From Phakellia ventilabrum (Eukaryota > Porifera > Demospongiae > Axinellida > Axinellidae): a DNA stretch of 64,000 nucleotides. A program made the translations under genes and the position numbers. This document shows positions 46,495 to 57,801 of the stretch, piece by piece. The stretch lies in assembly GCA_963921505.1 (NCBI GenBank), contig OY997387.1:5559704-5623703 (forward strand). Reading direction: 5' to 3'. Every line of letters begins with the position of its first letter. The stretch's first letter is position 1. The notes under the pieces are model-generated. The model searched no databases, was not told where the DNA came from, and was given only the letters and a program-made list of their open reading frames with translations.

Positions 46495-48562
46495 TTATCT
46501 CTTGTTTAGTAGGCTAGATGTGGAAACAGACTTTGCACGGCTGCTCATAGTCATATCTGTAACAGATGTGTTTTGTTTCATGCAACGGCCTTTCCATTTT
46601 TGCTTAAGCTCTTTGATGTTGATTGCGTAGGTGAGATTTACCACAGGTAGTAGTGCCAAGAGTATGAAAGCAAAGTCAAAGAGAACTTGGATTGGAATGG
46701 CAGAATTTATTCCACTTCTGTCGCATGTCCTTCCTGGCCTGATTCCACTACTCTCACACAAGAAATACGAAATCACTTGTTTGGATCTTTCACTTGGGTT
46801 CTGGGAGTAGCTGATCCCGAATGCAAGCAGGAGGACCAAGCAATTTACAATGACATAGGTGACATTGAAGAGAACTTTTCCTTCTATTACCCTTCGCTGG
46901 TGTCTGGAGAGCTTCTTCAAACCCTGAAAAATACAAAATTATTTTTCATATACTTGAACGCATAGGCATGCAAGTAGTATTAGTTTTAGAGATTCTAAGC
47001 TGTAACAATCAGTTTGAAAATTCATTCATACACACATACTTTAGAAAGCGTCCAAAAAATGAGAACCAGGAAGGAGGACCCAGCTACCAGCAGCGTTCCA
47101 CTGGGTAGAATGATGGAATAGAAACTGACACCCGATGTAGTAGCTGCACATATGACAGAAGGATATCTGACAATCGTAGGTCGTCCGATTGTACCCGCTA
47201 GTGCGGCAGGAACAATTGGCAGCAGTAGTCCCATCAGAAATACCGCAATGTGGATGTACTTGTTTTTGCCAGTCCCCTCAAGGTGTCTGGCTTTAAAGGG
47301 AAATTTTATTCCCAAAAAGAGGAGTGCAATATGACAAAACCACCACAGGATCAGTTGCCCAAACAGATAGGGAAACAAAATACCTGTTGGAGATAATAAA
47401 ACATAGTGGGATAAACAAGTCGTACCTTACCAGTAGTAATCATTCCCTCACCTGTTAAGGTGCAATAAGGTGTTGGGCTTGTGCTGCTGACTAGCAAGTC
47501 CTTAGATTTGCAGAAGAGCATTTTGGGGTCAGTGCGTCCAATTAGTATTATTATGTCATACACCAGCAGATTTGCAGTCTGATACACAATCAAGACAGAT
47601 GGGAATTTCAGCCTGCAGAAAGTGTGCAACAGGTGGGTGCATGCACTAATTGGATAATTACTTAGAGTTTTTTGCGTGGAGCTGGACAGGAAATGTCTAA
47701 CTGTAGATCTTATACCAGTTGGCATACGTTTTGTGTGCGTAAATTAAGTCATTATAAATTCATGATCATTCTTTGTATCCTTTGAATGTCAAATTGTCTG
47801 CTTTTACCACCAAACTAAAACTCCTGTCATAGGTAGCTACCTTATAAGGCATGCTGCTTTTATAACTCAAATAGAGATCACATTTCTAACCCACACAGAC
47901 ATTTAGTGATAGCTATACACTGGCTCTGAGGGAAAGTGGCACGTACTCTCCAATTTTGTTTATGTAGTTAGCTATCCCTATTCCTTCAGAAAAGTCATGG
48001 GGGACCCAGAATTGGGGGGAACATTTTCTAAGGGGGCTGGGGATGGGGGGGGGGGGGGGTGACAAATTCTGCATAGCAGTCCAATTATTGTTACTCTATG
48101 TATCTGTTATATAGCTAACAACACTTACATTTGCTTGTGTCGAATGCAAGATGCTATCAAAACCACAGTTGCAGCCATAGTACCAGCAACAGCTGAGATG
48201 ATTAGCAGTGCAATGATTGATATCTCCAGGGCATGAGGAAAATACTCCCATCCATTGCATAATGGTTTGCACACATTGGCTTCTTCATCCCGGTAAAACC
48301 CGTTTTGGCATCTTACTGGAGGATCGCTACTGTCATTTTGATCATGTCTGCCGGATTCGTTCTGTAATACTGATGAAGGTGTAGATTCTGATTCTGAACC
48401 ACTTCCTGCATGTGAAGATGGGATATCTTTGAATTCAGTGACCTGAATATAACTGCAAGCTCTATATAGCTACACGTAATCAATGCAAACTTGCACCAGA
48501 CAGCACATATCTACATGCACACACACACATACATGCATGCACGCACACACACACACATACAT

Positions 48563-48621
<59 letters not shown>

Positions 48622-48650
48622 CACACACGCACACACACACACACATACAT

Positions 48651-48689
<39 letters not shown>

Positions 48690-49498
48690 GGCATGTTATA
48701 CCGGCACATTCAGTTGAAGCACTTGGTAGTAGTTCACATTCAGGAAGCTTGCCACTCCCCAGAAATGAAATGGCTTCTTCCCATTCCCTTGCACAAGTCT
48801 CACTTCTGACAGTCTCGCACTGTTCAGATGAAGGGAGCTGAAGTTGCTCACTGCTATCGCACAGTCCAAAGAAGTAGAAGCAGACAAGTGGTAGCACAGC
48901 TTCTTGGCATTCTGGACTTGGTTGTAGAAACAGTAGGCCAGCCACAAGCTGATGAACTTGACCCTCAATTTGTTGCTGGTCTCTGTCTGAAGGAACAAAG
49001 ATACCATTGCCACTGTGGCTCTTTACATGGCACCCTTGCTGCACCTGCAGTGCATCTCTGCAGATGGTTCCAGTATACATCTCTGGAGAGCAGGTTTCAA
49101 TTGGTTGAATGCTATTTCCAATACTGCTCTCCGTGTTGTTTTCATTCAGGCTAGTAGAACTTTCAAATAGCTGCACGTGCATGGAAAGACTATAATAATT
49201 CAATAGTCGACCAGTAGCCAGTCTGTCAGTTATAGAATATAGGTATACAGCAGGCTAAAATGCCTTATATTACAGTATACGTACATGTATATGACAATTA
49301 TACAGCCATTACCTCTGGTTTGTGGTAGACTGTGATGAGGAGTACCAAGCCTATCCACAGTATTGCAAGGACTATGGCAGTGGTGACTCCTCTAACACAC
49401 TCCTTAAATCTGTAGCCATTATCGGACGTTTCTTCAGTTGCAGCAAGACTGAGCTGTGACTGTGGGCTGGCTGTGTTTTGTAGCACTGCTTTAGCCAT
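46495..49498 (-). CDS. Frizzled-like 7TM receptor, copy D
   Basis: Six exons joining in phase to about 621 residues: 49498-49313, 49170-48702, 48405-48129, 47612-47452, 47383-47040, 46923-46495. Exon 1 begins MAKAVLQN and ends in a hydrophobic span. The CRD has CSPEMYTGTICRD, LVCFYFFGLCDSS and CETVRSETCAREW. Linker CKPLCNGWEYFP leads to TM1; TM2 starts LKFPSVLIVYQ; TM3 exon has LWWFCHIALLFLG and GKNKYIHI; exon 6 carries TM6-7 and a basic tail (LKQKWKGRC). Exon 3 acceptor was set at 48405 because the upstream alternative gives an immediate stop. The most diverged of the four copies and apparently intact. A long TG tract (gene sense) lies 14 bp beyond the CRD exon donor. Confidence 0.8.
48518..48687. 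repeat. (CA)n microsatellite beside CRD exon of copy D
   Basis: About 170 bp of CA repeat with ATACATGCA interruptions. On the gene strand it is a TG/UG tract starting 14 bases after the exon 2 donor. Confidence 0.9.
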
Positions 49499-49959
49499 GA
49501 CTTATAAATCTTCACGTCTACAACTATAGACTGTGAGACTGTTATCTGCACAGCTGTACTTATACCAGCTAGATTCCTCCCTTGTGAAACCAGATAACAC
49601 TATATATTGATCCATATCATATGTCACAAAGTAGCTTACACATGCAATCGACACTATCTGTGGATGATACCATGTATTTATGAATACTCATGCCTAGATA
49701 TCCTCACTCTATGCATGGTGAGGAATTTGACACAAAGATCATGATTCATTTGGAACTGTGGCTGTCACTCTATCAGAAATTTAAACTGTAATTATCAATT
49801 CAGTTGTGTGATTTGAGCATGTGTGGAAAGTGGAGGGGGCAATTATTTCAAAAAAGGTTTAAGTTGAATAATCCACCCTCCTTTGCAAATAAAATAATCA
49901 TACCTTGTATGTTTATGCACCCAGGAGGATCATTGGCTTATTAGCACTTTCCAAGAATT

Positions 49960-51090
49960 GGGACTATTGCAAAGCACAGTATGTAGTTGGCAGTGTGTGC
50001 ATGTTTGATATTAATCTGATACCCAGTACATGTACCTCTACTGTAACACAAGTGACAGTGATAGTATATTTGAAACTCATTCACTATGGATCCCATACAT
50101 CTTTCCAGGAATACGTTCTGCTGTTATACCTGCATTCTTTATGTTGTTGATACTCTTGACTCGTGATGTTTACTTCTCTCTATCCAGTACACATGCATCT
50201 GATGAGCGTATTGGCCCATGTGCAGGCGAGCGAGAGTGAACTGTGGCGATTGATGACTGCTATGCACACATAGGCAGCTCAGATCTGATTGTGGTGCTGC
50301 TGCTAGTGTCCCAAATGCACCTTCTCTAACATAGTAAGTACCCTCCACCCGGGACTCTGGGTTTCAAGTTCCCAAATATGAATACCCTCATTCTTAGCCT
50401 CTCCCCTGTTACAAGAAACCAAATCTTGGCTACATGCATGCAGGGGAAATCTATAGTATTTGGCACGCTTTTTATGCAGGGGTACATCAAACACGATCCC
50501 CACCCCCCTACATTGTATACAAACAGATGTATGGTAAACAGATTTGTGTAGAAGCATTTTAGAATCAGGTATACCAAAATTGTGTTAATATGGAGACTTG
50601 AGACAATATGGTCTATAAAATCACCGTATTCTTGAGGATAGCCAGTAGGTATGTATATCTTGATTGGCTGTTAAATACCTCTTGAAAGGAAATACTACTG
50701 TTTATCGAATAGCTAACTGTTATTTTATTTTGAATGCTTGTGCAGGTTCAATAATATAAACTGGTCAGTATCCGAGAGCAATGGCTCCATGACGAGATTG
50801 AGTCATACTAAATCTTCTAGTCTTCTTCTTGTCTCAGCTCGTCCCCATCTAGCGAGGAATAGGACTATCTGTCTCCCTCCTTCTCACCAGGCCACCATCA
50901 TGATACAATCATGACATTGTTCTAGACACTGATAGTCCTCATTTCTGAATCATTATTGAAGTACCTGAGCCAAGACTACCTTCAGCAGTAATATTAATCT
51001 CCACCCACATGCAGGGATCTGGAAATGCCCACCCAGTCTCTGTTGCTAACGAGTCTCTACCAAATGCTCCTCCCACACGTACAGTTGTAA
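49960..51090 (+). pseudogene. Decayed partial duplicate of DSCC1 3' exons
   Basis: Blocks collinear with DSCC1 but diverged. The intron before exon 5 matches about 33766-33850. The exon 5 equivalent is near 50187-50250 (GGCCCATGTGCAGGCGAGCG, AGAGTGAACTGTGG). There is then a jump to DSCC1 intron 10 sequence (50310-50480). The exon 11 equivalent is near 50745-50810 and the exon 12 equivalent near 51014-51065. The segment matching roughly 34.1-36.17 kb of DSCC1 is missing, and the exon equivalents carry frame-breaking changes. It lies between Frizzled-like copy D and the CRD-kinase gene, so the duplication linked Frizzled-like and DSCC1 sequence. Confidence 0.85.
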
Positions 51091-51184
51091 ACAGATGATG
51101 TAATGTATAATACGCCTACGTACGTACGTAAGCCTAATTACAAGCCCCACCCTTCCATGAACCGTCTTACTTCTGTAGTACGAT

Positions 51185-54100
51185 ATGGCTACCTCAGAGC
51201 GGTCTTTTTGGATAAAGTGGCTACAGTTCGTTTGTGTGTTTTTATGGATAACCATTCGGTGAGTCTATAAAGAATATTGTATCGGGCTACTAGCTATGAC
51301 TAATAGGGGCGTGGCTGAGACCCTTGTCCACACAGACTCAAGCAGTTTTGTACGCTTACAGCTTCAATACAAATCACAGACTATATATAACCATACACTG
51401 TGTTATAGTAATCATGTAAGGGGGAGCAGAAAACATGGGGAAATTGTACCTGGTACACAGTTGGAGTAAAAAAATACCTTTCTGCTGGATATATCAAATA
51501 GTTAACCTCAGTGTTTTGAGTCCTCTTTTGTACTCACACAAAATACAGTACAGACTACTGAACAGCTACCACCATTGAGGTATAAGCCATTAATCTACTT
51601 TCTACAGGACTGCTAAGTCCCAGCAATGCTCACAGTACTCCCTCCCAGATGTGGAGGATTCTTCACTTCACTGTGCTAACGTTCTGGCCCCCTGTGACTA
51701 TTTCTTACCCGTGAATGGCCTGTCACTTGCCACAGCTGAGAGTCAACTGAGCGAAGCATTCCATGTAGCCGAGATTGGACTCACTGCTAGCATTGGGGCA
51801 TTATCTCAAGCCTGCTTGGAAGGCTTTGTTTCATTCTACTGTCACCAAGTCTACACCTTGTGTGAAGAAGTTAACGGTCGGTTGAGCCTGGTGGCTAGCC
51901 CACTCTGTAGTGATGACTGTGAGCGTGTCATCAGTAGCAACTGCAGTGGCAGCCAGTGGAGCTACCTGGTCAATGCAGTCAACCAGCTTCAGATGACTGG
52001 GATCATTCAGACCCCTATGCTCCAGCAGAGTTGTTCTAACTATGCCACTGGCCAGGACCCCTTCTGTACTTCTTTAGAGCTTGGTAAGTATTAATTCGAG
52101 ATATACATGCATACTGAAGAATAAGTTACAGTATGAGTATGCAACTTGCATGCATAATCAGGAGTGCATAATGACAGGGAGAATCACAAGGAGAGACGTG
52201 GCGTGACGTGCGAGGGTATTAAATAGCAGGTGTTCTCACATTAACACCACTTTCGCCCTGAAGAAGACTAGAGCATCTAGTCGAAACGTCGGCAAAGTTT
52301 CTTTCCAAATTAAAGTTCGTATTCAGAGAGGCTTACTTTCTTATGCAAGAGCCAACTGAGAAGCCCCCTCTTCATTCAGGGAGAATTAGGTTTCTCCACA
52401 TCATTTTGCAATTCTGGTCATTTTACAATCCTGTAGTAATAATTACACTAAGTATTTCACTTCACAAAGTTATGTCCCTTTTTCAAATAACGTGATTTCT
52501 CACAGATCCAGAGAGATGTATTCCAACTTCACAACCATCTGAAACCACTGCCATACCCACGCAAGCCCAAGAGTTTCCGACTTCACTAGTGCTTGGATTA
52601 TGCATAGGACTGGGTCTCCCTCTGCTGTCCATCGTCATACCCCTCGTCCTTGTTTGTTGCTGCTGTGTCCGATTTGAAAGGCCAGAACACGTGGAAGGGG
52701 GTACTGGCTTAGGGGATCTGCAAAACGATTTTGAACAGTTTGACAGCCCACCAGGGAAGACTTACGGCAGAACAACACTACTGATGCGCCCCTCTGCAAT
52801 TTATGCAGCACTATTTGGAAATCCAACACCTCGGACTGGAACAGTGGTGAGACGTCTCGAGAGTAAGGAGTTTACGAAAATGTCTGCAAAGCAGAGACTC
52901 CAAGTCCTTGAATTTCCGCACTCTAATATCTGCATTGTAAAGGACCTAGGCTGTATGAGCTTTGGCAAGATCCACAAAGGAGAGGCAACGGGTCTTCTAA
53001 AACATGAAGTGTCAACAACTGTCTTTATAAAATCCCTCAGAGAGAGAGCTTCCTCAAAACTGAAGCAGCAATTCGAGATGGAAATGACCTTGGTGTCTGG
53101 ATTCAGCCATCCGAATATACTTTCACTTCTAGGAATCTGCACCAAGGAAGAACCAAAATATATGATCTTCGAATTTCTAGAATACGGCTCGCTCAAGGAC
53201 TTCCTCCAGGCTACTGACTCCAACTGGTTTAACTTTGACGAGGCACTCGCCGAAGAAGCCAGTTCTTGTGCGTCCTCTAACTCTCCAATGCTGGGGATTG
53301 ATGATCTCGCAAACTTTGGTTGCCAGGTGGCTGACGGGATGGAGTACCTATCCCGGCAAAAGGCTTTTGTGCACAAGGACGTGGCAACGAGGAACTGCCA
53401 CGTGAGTGCTAATATACTTCTGTATAGCTAGTAGTGTACTGTTCTTAATTACGCCTTTTAAATGTACCAAGGCCTGAGAAAAATGTTTCGACTCATGGGC
53501 TTATTGTGTAGTGTCACAGGCACAAATCATGCACTCACCTTATTCTAGAAAGGACCAAACTGTGTAGTTAATGTAAAGTCATATATAGATGAAAACAATA
53601 ATATTATGTTGAAGTTCACCTCCCTCCACCATTAGGTGAATTATTCAGCATATGCATGGAAATTCATCGCTGGTATAGACAACTTTAGTGCCGCATGAAA
53701 TAAAGAAAAGCTTTTCATAGAGCCTTATGGAATTGGGCAAGTATAGCTTCTGGTGAAAGGGTTAATTAATCGAGGAGGTGATGTTAACAGTTACTGATAC
53801 AATTTCTACTAATGCAAGCCGGACTCATTTCCTCGCCTTGGTGACAATTCTCTGTTCTCTTTACCCTGCAGGTAGGTCAAAGTCTGCGGGTGAAGATAGC
53901 CAACTTTGGCCTCAGCTACGACCCTCAGTCCAAGGACTACTGCCTTGTCGACTCCACCAAGAGTAACACCCCCGTTCCCCTTCGCTGGCTTGCTCCAGAG
54001 ACACTAAGACATGGCAAATTCTCCGTCCCCTCTGACCTGTGGTCCTTTGGCGTCCTTCTTTGGGAGCTGTTCTCATTTGGAGCCCAGCCTTACTCTGATC

Positions 54101-54324
54101 TCTCGAATGCACAAGTCGTGAAGAAGATTCTTAATTTCCAGCTGTTACCCAAGCCAGAAAAATGTCCTGATAGTGTCTACATGATCATGTTAAAGTGTTG
54201 GCACAAGAGTCCCTCCAAGAGACCTTGGTTTAGCAACCTTTATAGAGAGCTAAGTGAAGTGTTCAAAAGTTTAGACACAGCGACTCTAAAGAAGGTCGGC
54301 ATGCAGGGTATCATCGCACTCTAA
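51185..54324 (+). CDS. Frizzled-CRD receptor tyrosine (pseudo)kinase, ROR/MuSK-like
   Basis: Single-pass receptor of about 632 residues. Exons: 51185-51258, 51608-52083, 52506-53401, 53872-54324, in phase. Residues 1-25 look like a signal peptide (FVCVFLWITI). A Cys-rich region with CLEGFVSFYCHQVYTLCEE and PLCSDDCERVISSNC matches the ROR-type Frizzled CRD pattern. A membrane span lies near 210-237 (LPLLSIVIPLVLVCCCC). The kinase domain has FIK (beta-3 Lys), HKDVATRN catalytic loop, LRWLAPE and SDLWSFGVLLWELFSFG, all of tyrosine-kinase type. The DFG motif reads NFG, the HRD Arg is Lys and the Gly-rich loop is degenerate (LGCMSFGKI), so catalysis is doubtful. RYK and some ROR proteins show comparable losses. 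No Ig, kringle or WIF domain is seen. It may have been assembled from the same CRD lineage as its 7TM neighbours. Confidence 0.85.
52258..52294 (+). repeat. CTGAAGA-stem-GAAACGTCGGC module
   Basis: CTGAAGA, then GACTAGA-GCA-TCTAGTC (7-bp stem), then GAAACGTCGGC. Same design as the modules in the palindrome at 15712-16023, with a compensatory base-pair change in the stem. Lies in intron 2 of the CRD-kinase gene. Confidence 0.6.
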
Positions 54325-54792
54325 AATATTGTTACAGTAGGTTGTGGTACTGCATCTTATTATGAGTCATAGCCTGGAACCCATAACCTCAGTGCACTTT
54401 TATTGATTATATTATACTGCACCTTTAAGCACTTATAATTATGTATATTATATATATGCACCTCTTTATAAGGCCAAGAGTTGTATGTAAGCATGAATAT
54501 TTAAGGAGAAGGCTTCATCATCCCGACAATAATAGAATTAGTTATCCATCCATGATGTCATGAGGTAACCACTTAGCCTCGTACCCAGGCTCTCCTGCAC
54601 ATACAAGCACATTATGTAACCGAACGAGCGTGTAATGTCCTGTAATGTGGACTCTAAACACTAGCTACGTACCGGTATACATTTTCGGTGTACACCATGA
54701 AAGAACCATGAAAAATTAAGGGATTTTACGCGCACCCATGAGCATACGTTTATTTCTTCAATCACCACTGGCTCCTAAACACATTTCACTCA

Positions 54793-54889
54793 GTAGTCTT
54801 CCAGCCCAATGTTTGCCCCCCCATACACTGGGGGCAAAAATTGGGCCAGCAGGTGGCAAACATTGGGCTGGGGCCTTGGCATGAGACTA
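54793..54889. mobile_element. Hairpin element, diverged (TAGTCTTCCAGCCC)
   Basis: TAGTCTTCCAGCCCAATGTT is mirrored by AACATTGGGCTGGGGCC..ATGAGACTA, with an additional inner CCCCCCAT/GGGGGC pairing. Flanks resemble an eroded duplication (ATTTCACTCAG / ATTCTCAG). Confidence 0.65.
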
Positions 54890-55184
54890 ATTCTCAGGTG
54901 GGTACGTACATGCATGGATATTGGTACACCACTCTGCATTGTTCTGAACCCTATAGCTATATAGTCTCTTGAGCCATACGACTTTGACATTTAGCACTGG
55001 AGAGCTGATGTGCAAATGGCATCCTGGCATACACTGTAAACTGCATGTTGATGTGAGTGCAATAAACTTTGGCATTACATAATTTTATTTGTATTTCATG
55101 GTTTGGTACCTGCAAGAAAGAAGCCAGCTAGCATGTTTGCTATAAATTATAGCTACACTTTGATTTGTAGCTTCAGTGTTCTCA

Positions 55185-55312
55185 GTTTTTCAGTTCAGTG
55201 TTTTCAACTTGCAGCCACAATTTATAAAACTTGCGCAGGCCTTCAGTTTATCAGTTCAGTGTTTTCAAATTACAGCCACAATTTATAAAACTGGCACAGG
55301 CCTTCAGTTACA
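55185..55312. repeat. Tandem duplication, about 66-bp unit
   Basis: TCAGTTCAGTGTTTTCAA, GCCACAATTTATAAAACT and CAGGCCTTCAGTT occur twice in order. Confidence 0.85.
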
Positions 55313-55523
55313 GTTTACTCAAAACTCCCTGGGGTTGTTGTATTCTTGGGAATTGAGGCGTCATATTCACTAAGTAGCTAGAGAACAATCAGCTCAGGTT
55401 ACACTATAGACATCAGTGAAGCTACTGAGATAGCTGCACAAAGTTTAGCTATAGTGTTTTATAAGGCTATAGGGGGACTGCAAGTGAGTGTAGCTGACTC
55501 TGGAAACGACTAGGTCTGGCAAG

Positions 55524-57025
55524 ATGGGAACCCCATTTGAAAGTACTGCCCGAAAGGTAAAGTGACTGGTGATTTGCACCATTCTCAATTCAAAAACCAT
55601 CCCAGGGTACTGCATAGCATGGGGTCTTGGGAGTATTTGCTGGTAATGAGTTGTATAGCAAATAATTATATATTGCTTTAATGTCACAATCTTGTGCATC
55701 ACGTGATACACTATAGCTGCAAATATTGATTCTAACCACGGTCTTTAATATGTACTATAGTACAGATATTTGTCTTACTTAATTTCTTGATCGTGTTCTA
55801 TTTTTTCCATGTAGCTTGTCCTTCCATTCATTGCTCTCACTGCCCTTGGCTGGCTGCTGGTGGTGATTGGATTTGGCATCGCAACCACCAAAGAAGACGC
55901 TCTTAAAGGTGGTCCCACCACTTACCCCGTGTGGATGGTGTCACTTTGTGGGCCTTTTGTCTTTGGCTGTGCCATTGCCCATGCTGCCTTTGGGCGGAAA
56001 CCAGCGAGTGCCATTATCGGAGCAATTGTATCCCAAAACTTTATGGTTTAATAATGATAGTTTGCTACTCATGTATAGCCTCATCCTCAGGCACATGTGC
56101 ACACTCATGATCACGAGGGCCCGGGACAGTATTTTTTTCTCGTGTATGGCACATAAGGGTCTGGATGGAAAGCCATGGTAAATTTTCGTAGGCGAGGACT
56201 GCTAGCTGCAGTTCATAATGAAGTAAGACAGCAAATCCGATAACTGAAAAAGTGCTGGAGCACAAGAAATTACAAGCAAACGAGTTTTGTTTTTTATACA
56301 GGGAAACTGCATCAAAACACATGTTCTCTCAATTTCTATATCTAATACCTATATATTTTTACCCCCCCCCCCCCCCCCCCCCAGTGGATAAAGGTCTATA
56401 GCACCATTAGAAGCGACATGCGCATGATATCCTGGGGATGAGGCTAACTCATGCATACATGTCGTAATTATAAGTTGCTCTGTTAATCCTTGACATAAGG
56501 CCACTATAGACTGCATTTCTCAGCGTCCTATTTCTCACTGCCCTCGGAATGAATATGTTTGCTTTTGGAAATTTCATTCGACTTTCAGCCGGTGTTCCAG
56601 ATTCAGTTGCTCTCATGTTTGCCGGTTCCTTTCTTGCCACTCTCTTTTGGGTGAGTAAGCTGGAGATAATTATATGATAATTATAAGTAGCTAGTGACAT
56701 ACTATTTGTCACTAATGTGGGGTTTCCATGCTACACAATTAGTTGGCTCACTTCCTGCTCGGCATTTATTGGCTGAAAATTCTGAAAAATGTGTCATGTA
56801 TATATTTTATGGTGTTGTACTTATTGTTGATTGAAAATGTTATGCCGACTTTCAATTCAGAACTATAAAATACATTGTAGTTAGGCAATATGCACATATA
56901 TTAAATTTCCGTCTCTGGCAAGATTTATCAAATGACAACATGTCAAGTGCATGGTTTATTTATTTTAACAGATACCTGTGACAATCCTGTGGCACTTCTA
57001 TGATCTCAAGTCTGAGCATGAGTAG
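55524..57025 (+). CDS. Four-span membrane protein, unrecognised
   Basis: Exons 55524-55556, 55815-56045, 56510-56650, 56972-57025 join in phase to 152 residues. Start MGTPFESTARK, then four hydrophobic segments: IALTALGWLLVVIGFGI, VSLCGPFVFGCAIAHA, LSVLFLTALGMNMFAFG and ALMFAGSFLATLFWIPV. It ends HFYDLKSEHE, a short charged tail. The exon 2 donor (ATG|GTTTAA) is weak and the exon 3 acceptor (CTATAG) was chosen because it alone keeps an open frame; that joint is the least certain. I do not recognise the family: TMEM50 was considered and does not match. Membrane location is inferred from hydrophobicity only. It is followed after 0.8 kb by the converging EIF2B2. Confidence 0.65.
56078..56260 (+). 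repeat. Dispersed repeat, copy 1 (intron of four-span gene)
   Basis: Starts AGCCTCATCCTCAGGCACAT and continues through GACAGTATTTTTTTCTCGTG, AATTTTCGTAGGCGAGGACT and CTGCAGTTCATAATGAAG. Similar to the repeats at 61013-61190 and 63428-63610. Confidence 0.65.
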
Positions 57026-57801
57026 CTTAACAGGATCCAGCCAGCCTGTTATACCGGTTGAACCTGAAAGAACTACAAGAAATTTATTACTACTGCTAGC
57101 TATGTTTAAGTAGTTGTACATATCAGATATTAGTAAGCAGAAACTCACTGATAATAATATGCTGTCATTATGTAATGCATGATGTAGCTACTCACTTTCT
57201 AAAACAATGTACTAGCTACACAGAAGTAGGGTGATAAGAGTAAATAATGTCATAATTCCCTATCATCGCCGTGGTAAAGTCGGATATCTAATACATTAGT
57301 AATTAAGTATCCTTGGTAAAGTTCACTTATTTCTGACTATCGACGTCAGCTAGTCCAGTGATGCACTGTATTCAGGAAGTCAATGCCATTGGCTATACAT
57401 GTACCTTAGCACAGCTACCCAACTTTACAGAAGCAGCTATTAACATAACTAGTATCAGGTGCTCAGTGACTGTGCATCCATACCACACATACATAAACAA
57501 GACTCAAATAGCATCTTGAAGTGGGATGACCAAGCTACAAGCAGCCCCTTCGCATCTGATAATGTCTTCACACCAACACGAAGCTTGCAAGCGGAGACTG
57601 GGAACAAGCCAACACACACACACACCCCAGTCTCAGATAGAAGCCAATGGGGCTTCAGTTAGAGTAACATTGTAGCTACAAACAGATAACCAAACATCCG
57701 ATATCAAAATCACATGCATGACATAATTATTGAAATAATTGGTCCATAAAGTGCAATTAATGTACTACAAAAGAAATAGGGGTGGTCTGAATAAAATGAT
57801 G
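57026..57801. other. Intergenic, convergent four-span gene and EIF2B2
   Basis: Holds both 3' UTRs. Near 57249-57283 a fragment (TCATAATTCCCTATCATCGC) duplicates the end of the EIF2B2 last exon (57802-57834) in the same orientation with a few changes. Nothing else recognised. Confidence 0.6.

Larger units (their letters stand above)
54325..55523. other. Intergenic, CRD-kinase to four-span protein
   Basis: Holds the 3' UTR of the kinase gene and the promoter of the next. Contains an imperfect hairpin element (54793-54889) and a tandem duplication (55185-55312). No gene recognised. Confidence 0.6.

Noticed and set aside
48511-49203. Long frame running from the CRD exon of copy D into a Val/Cys repeat
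   Set aside because: The CRD part is real, but it ends at a splice donor (48702); the rest is the CA/TG microsatellite in the intron.
55524-57025. Assignment of the four-span protein to TMEM50
   Set aside because: Similar size and span number, but none of the TMEM50 sequence motifs I know are present.
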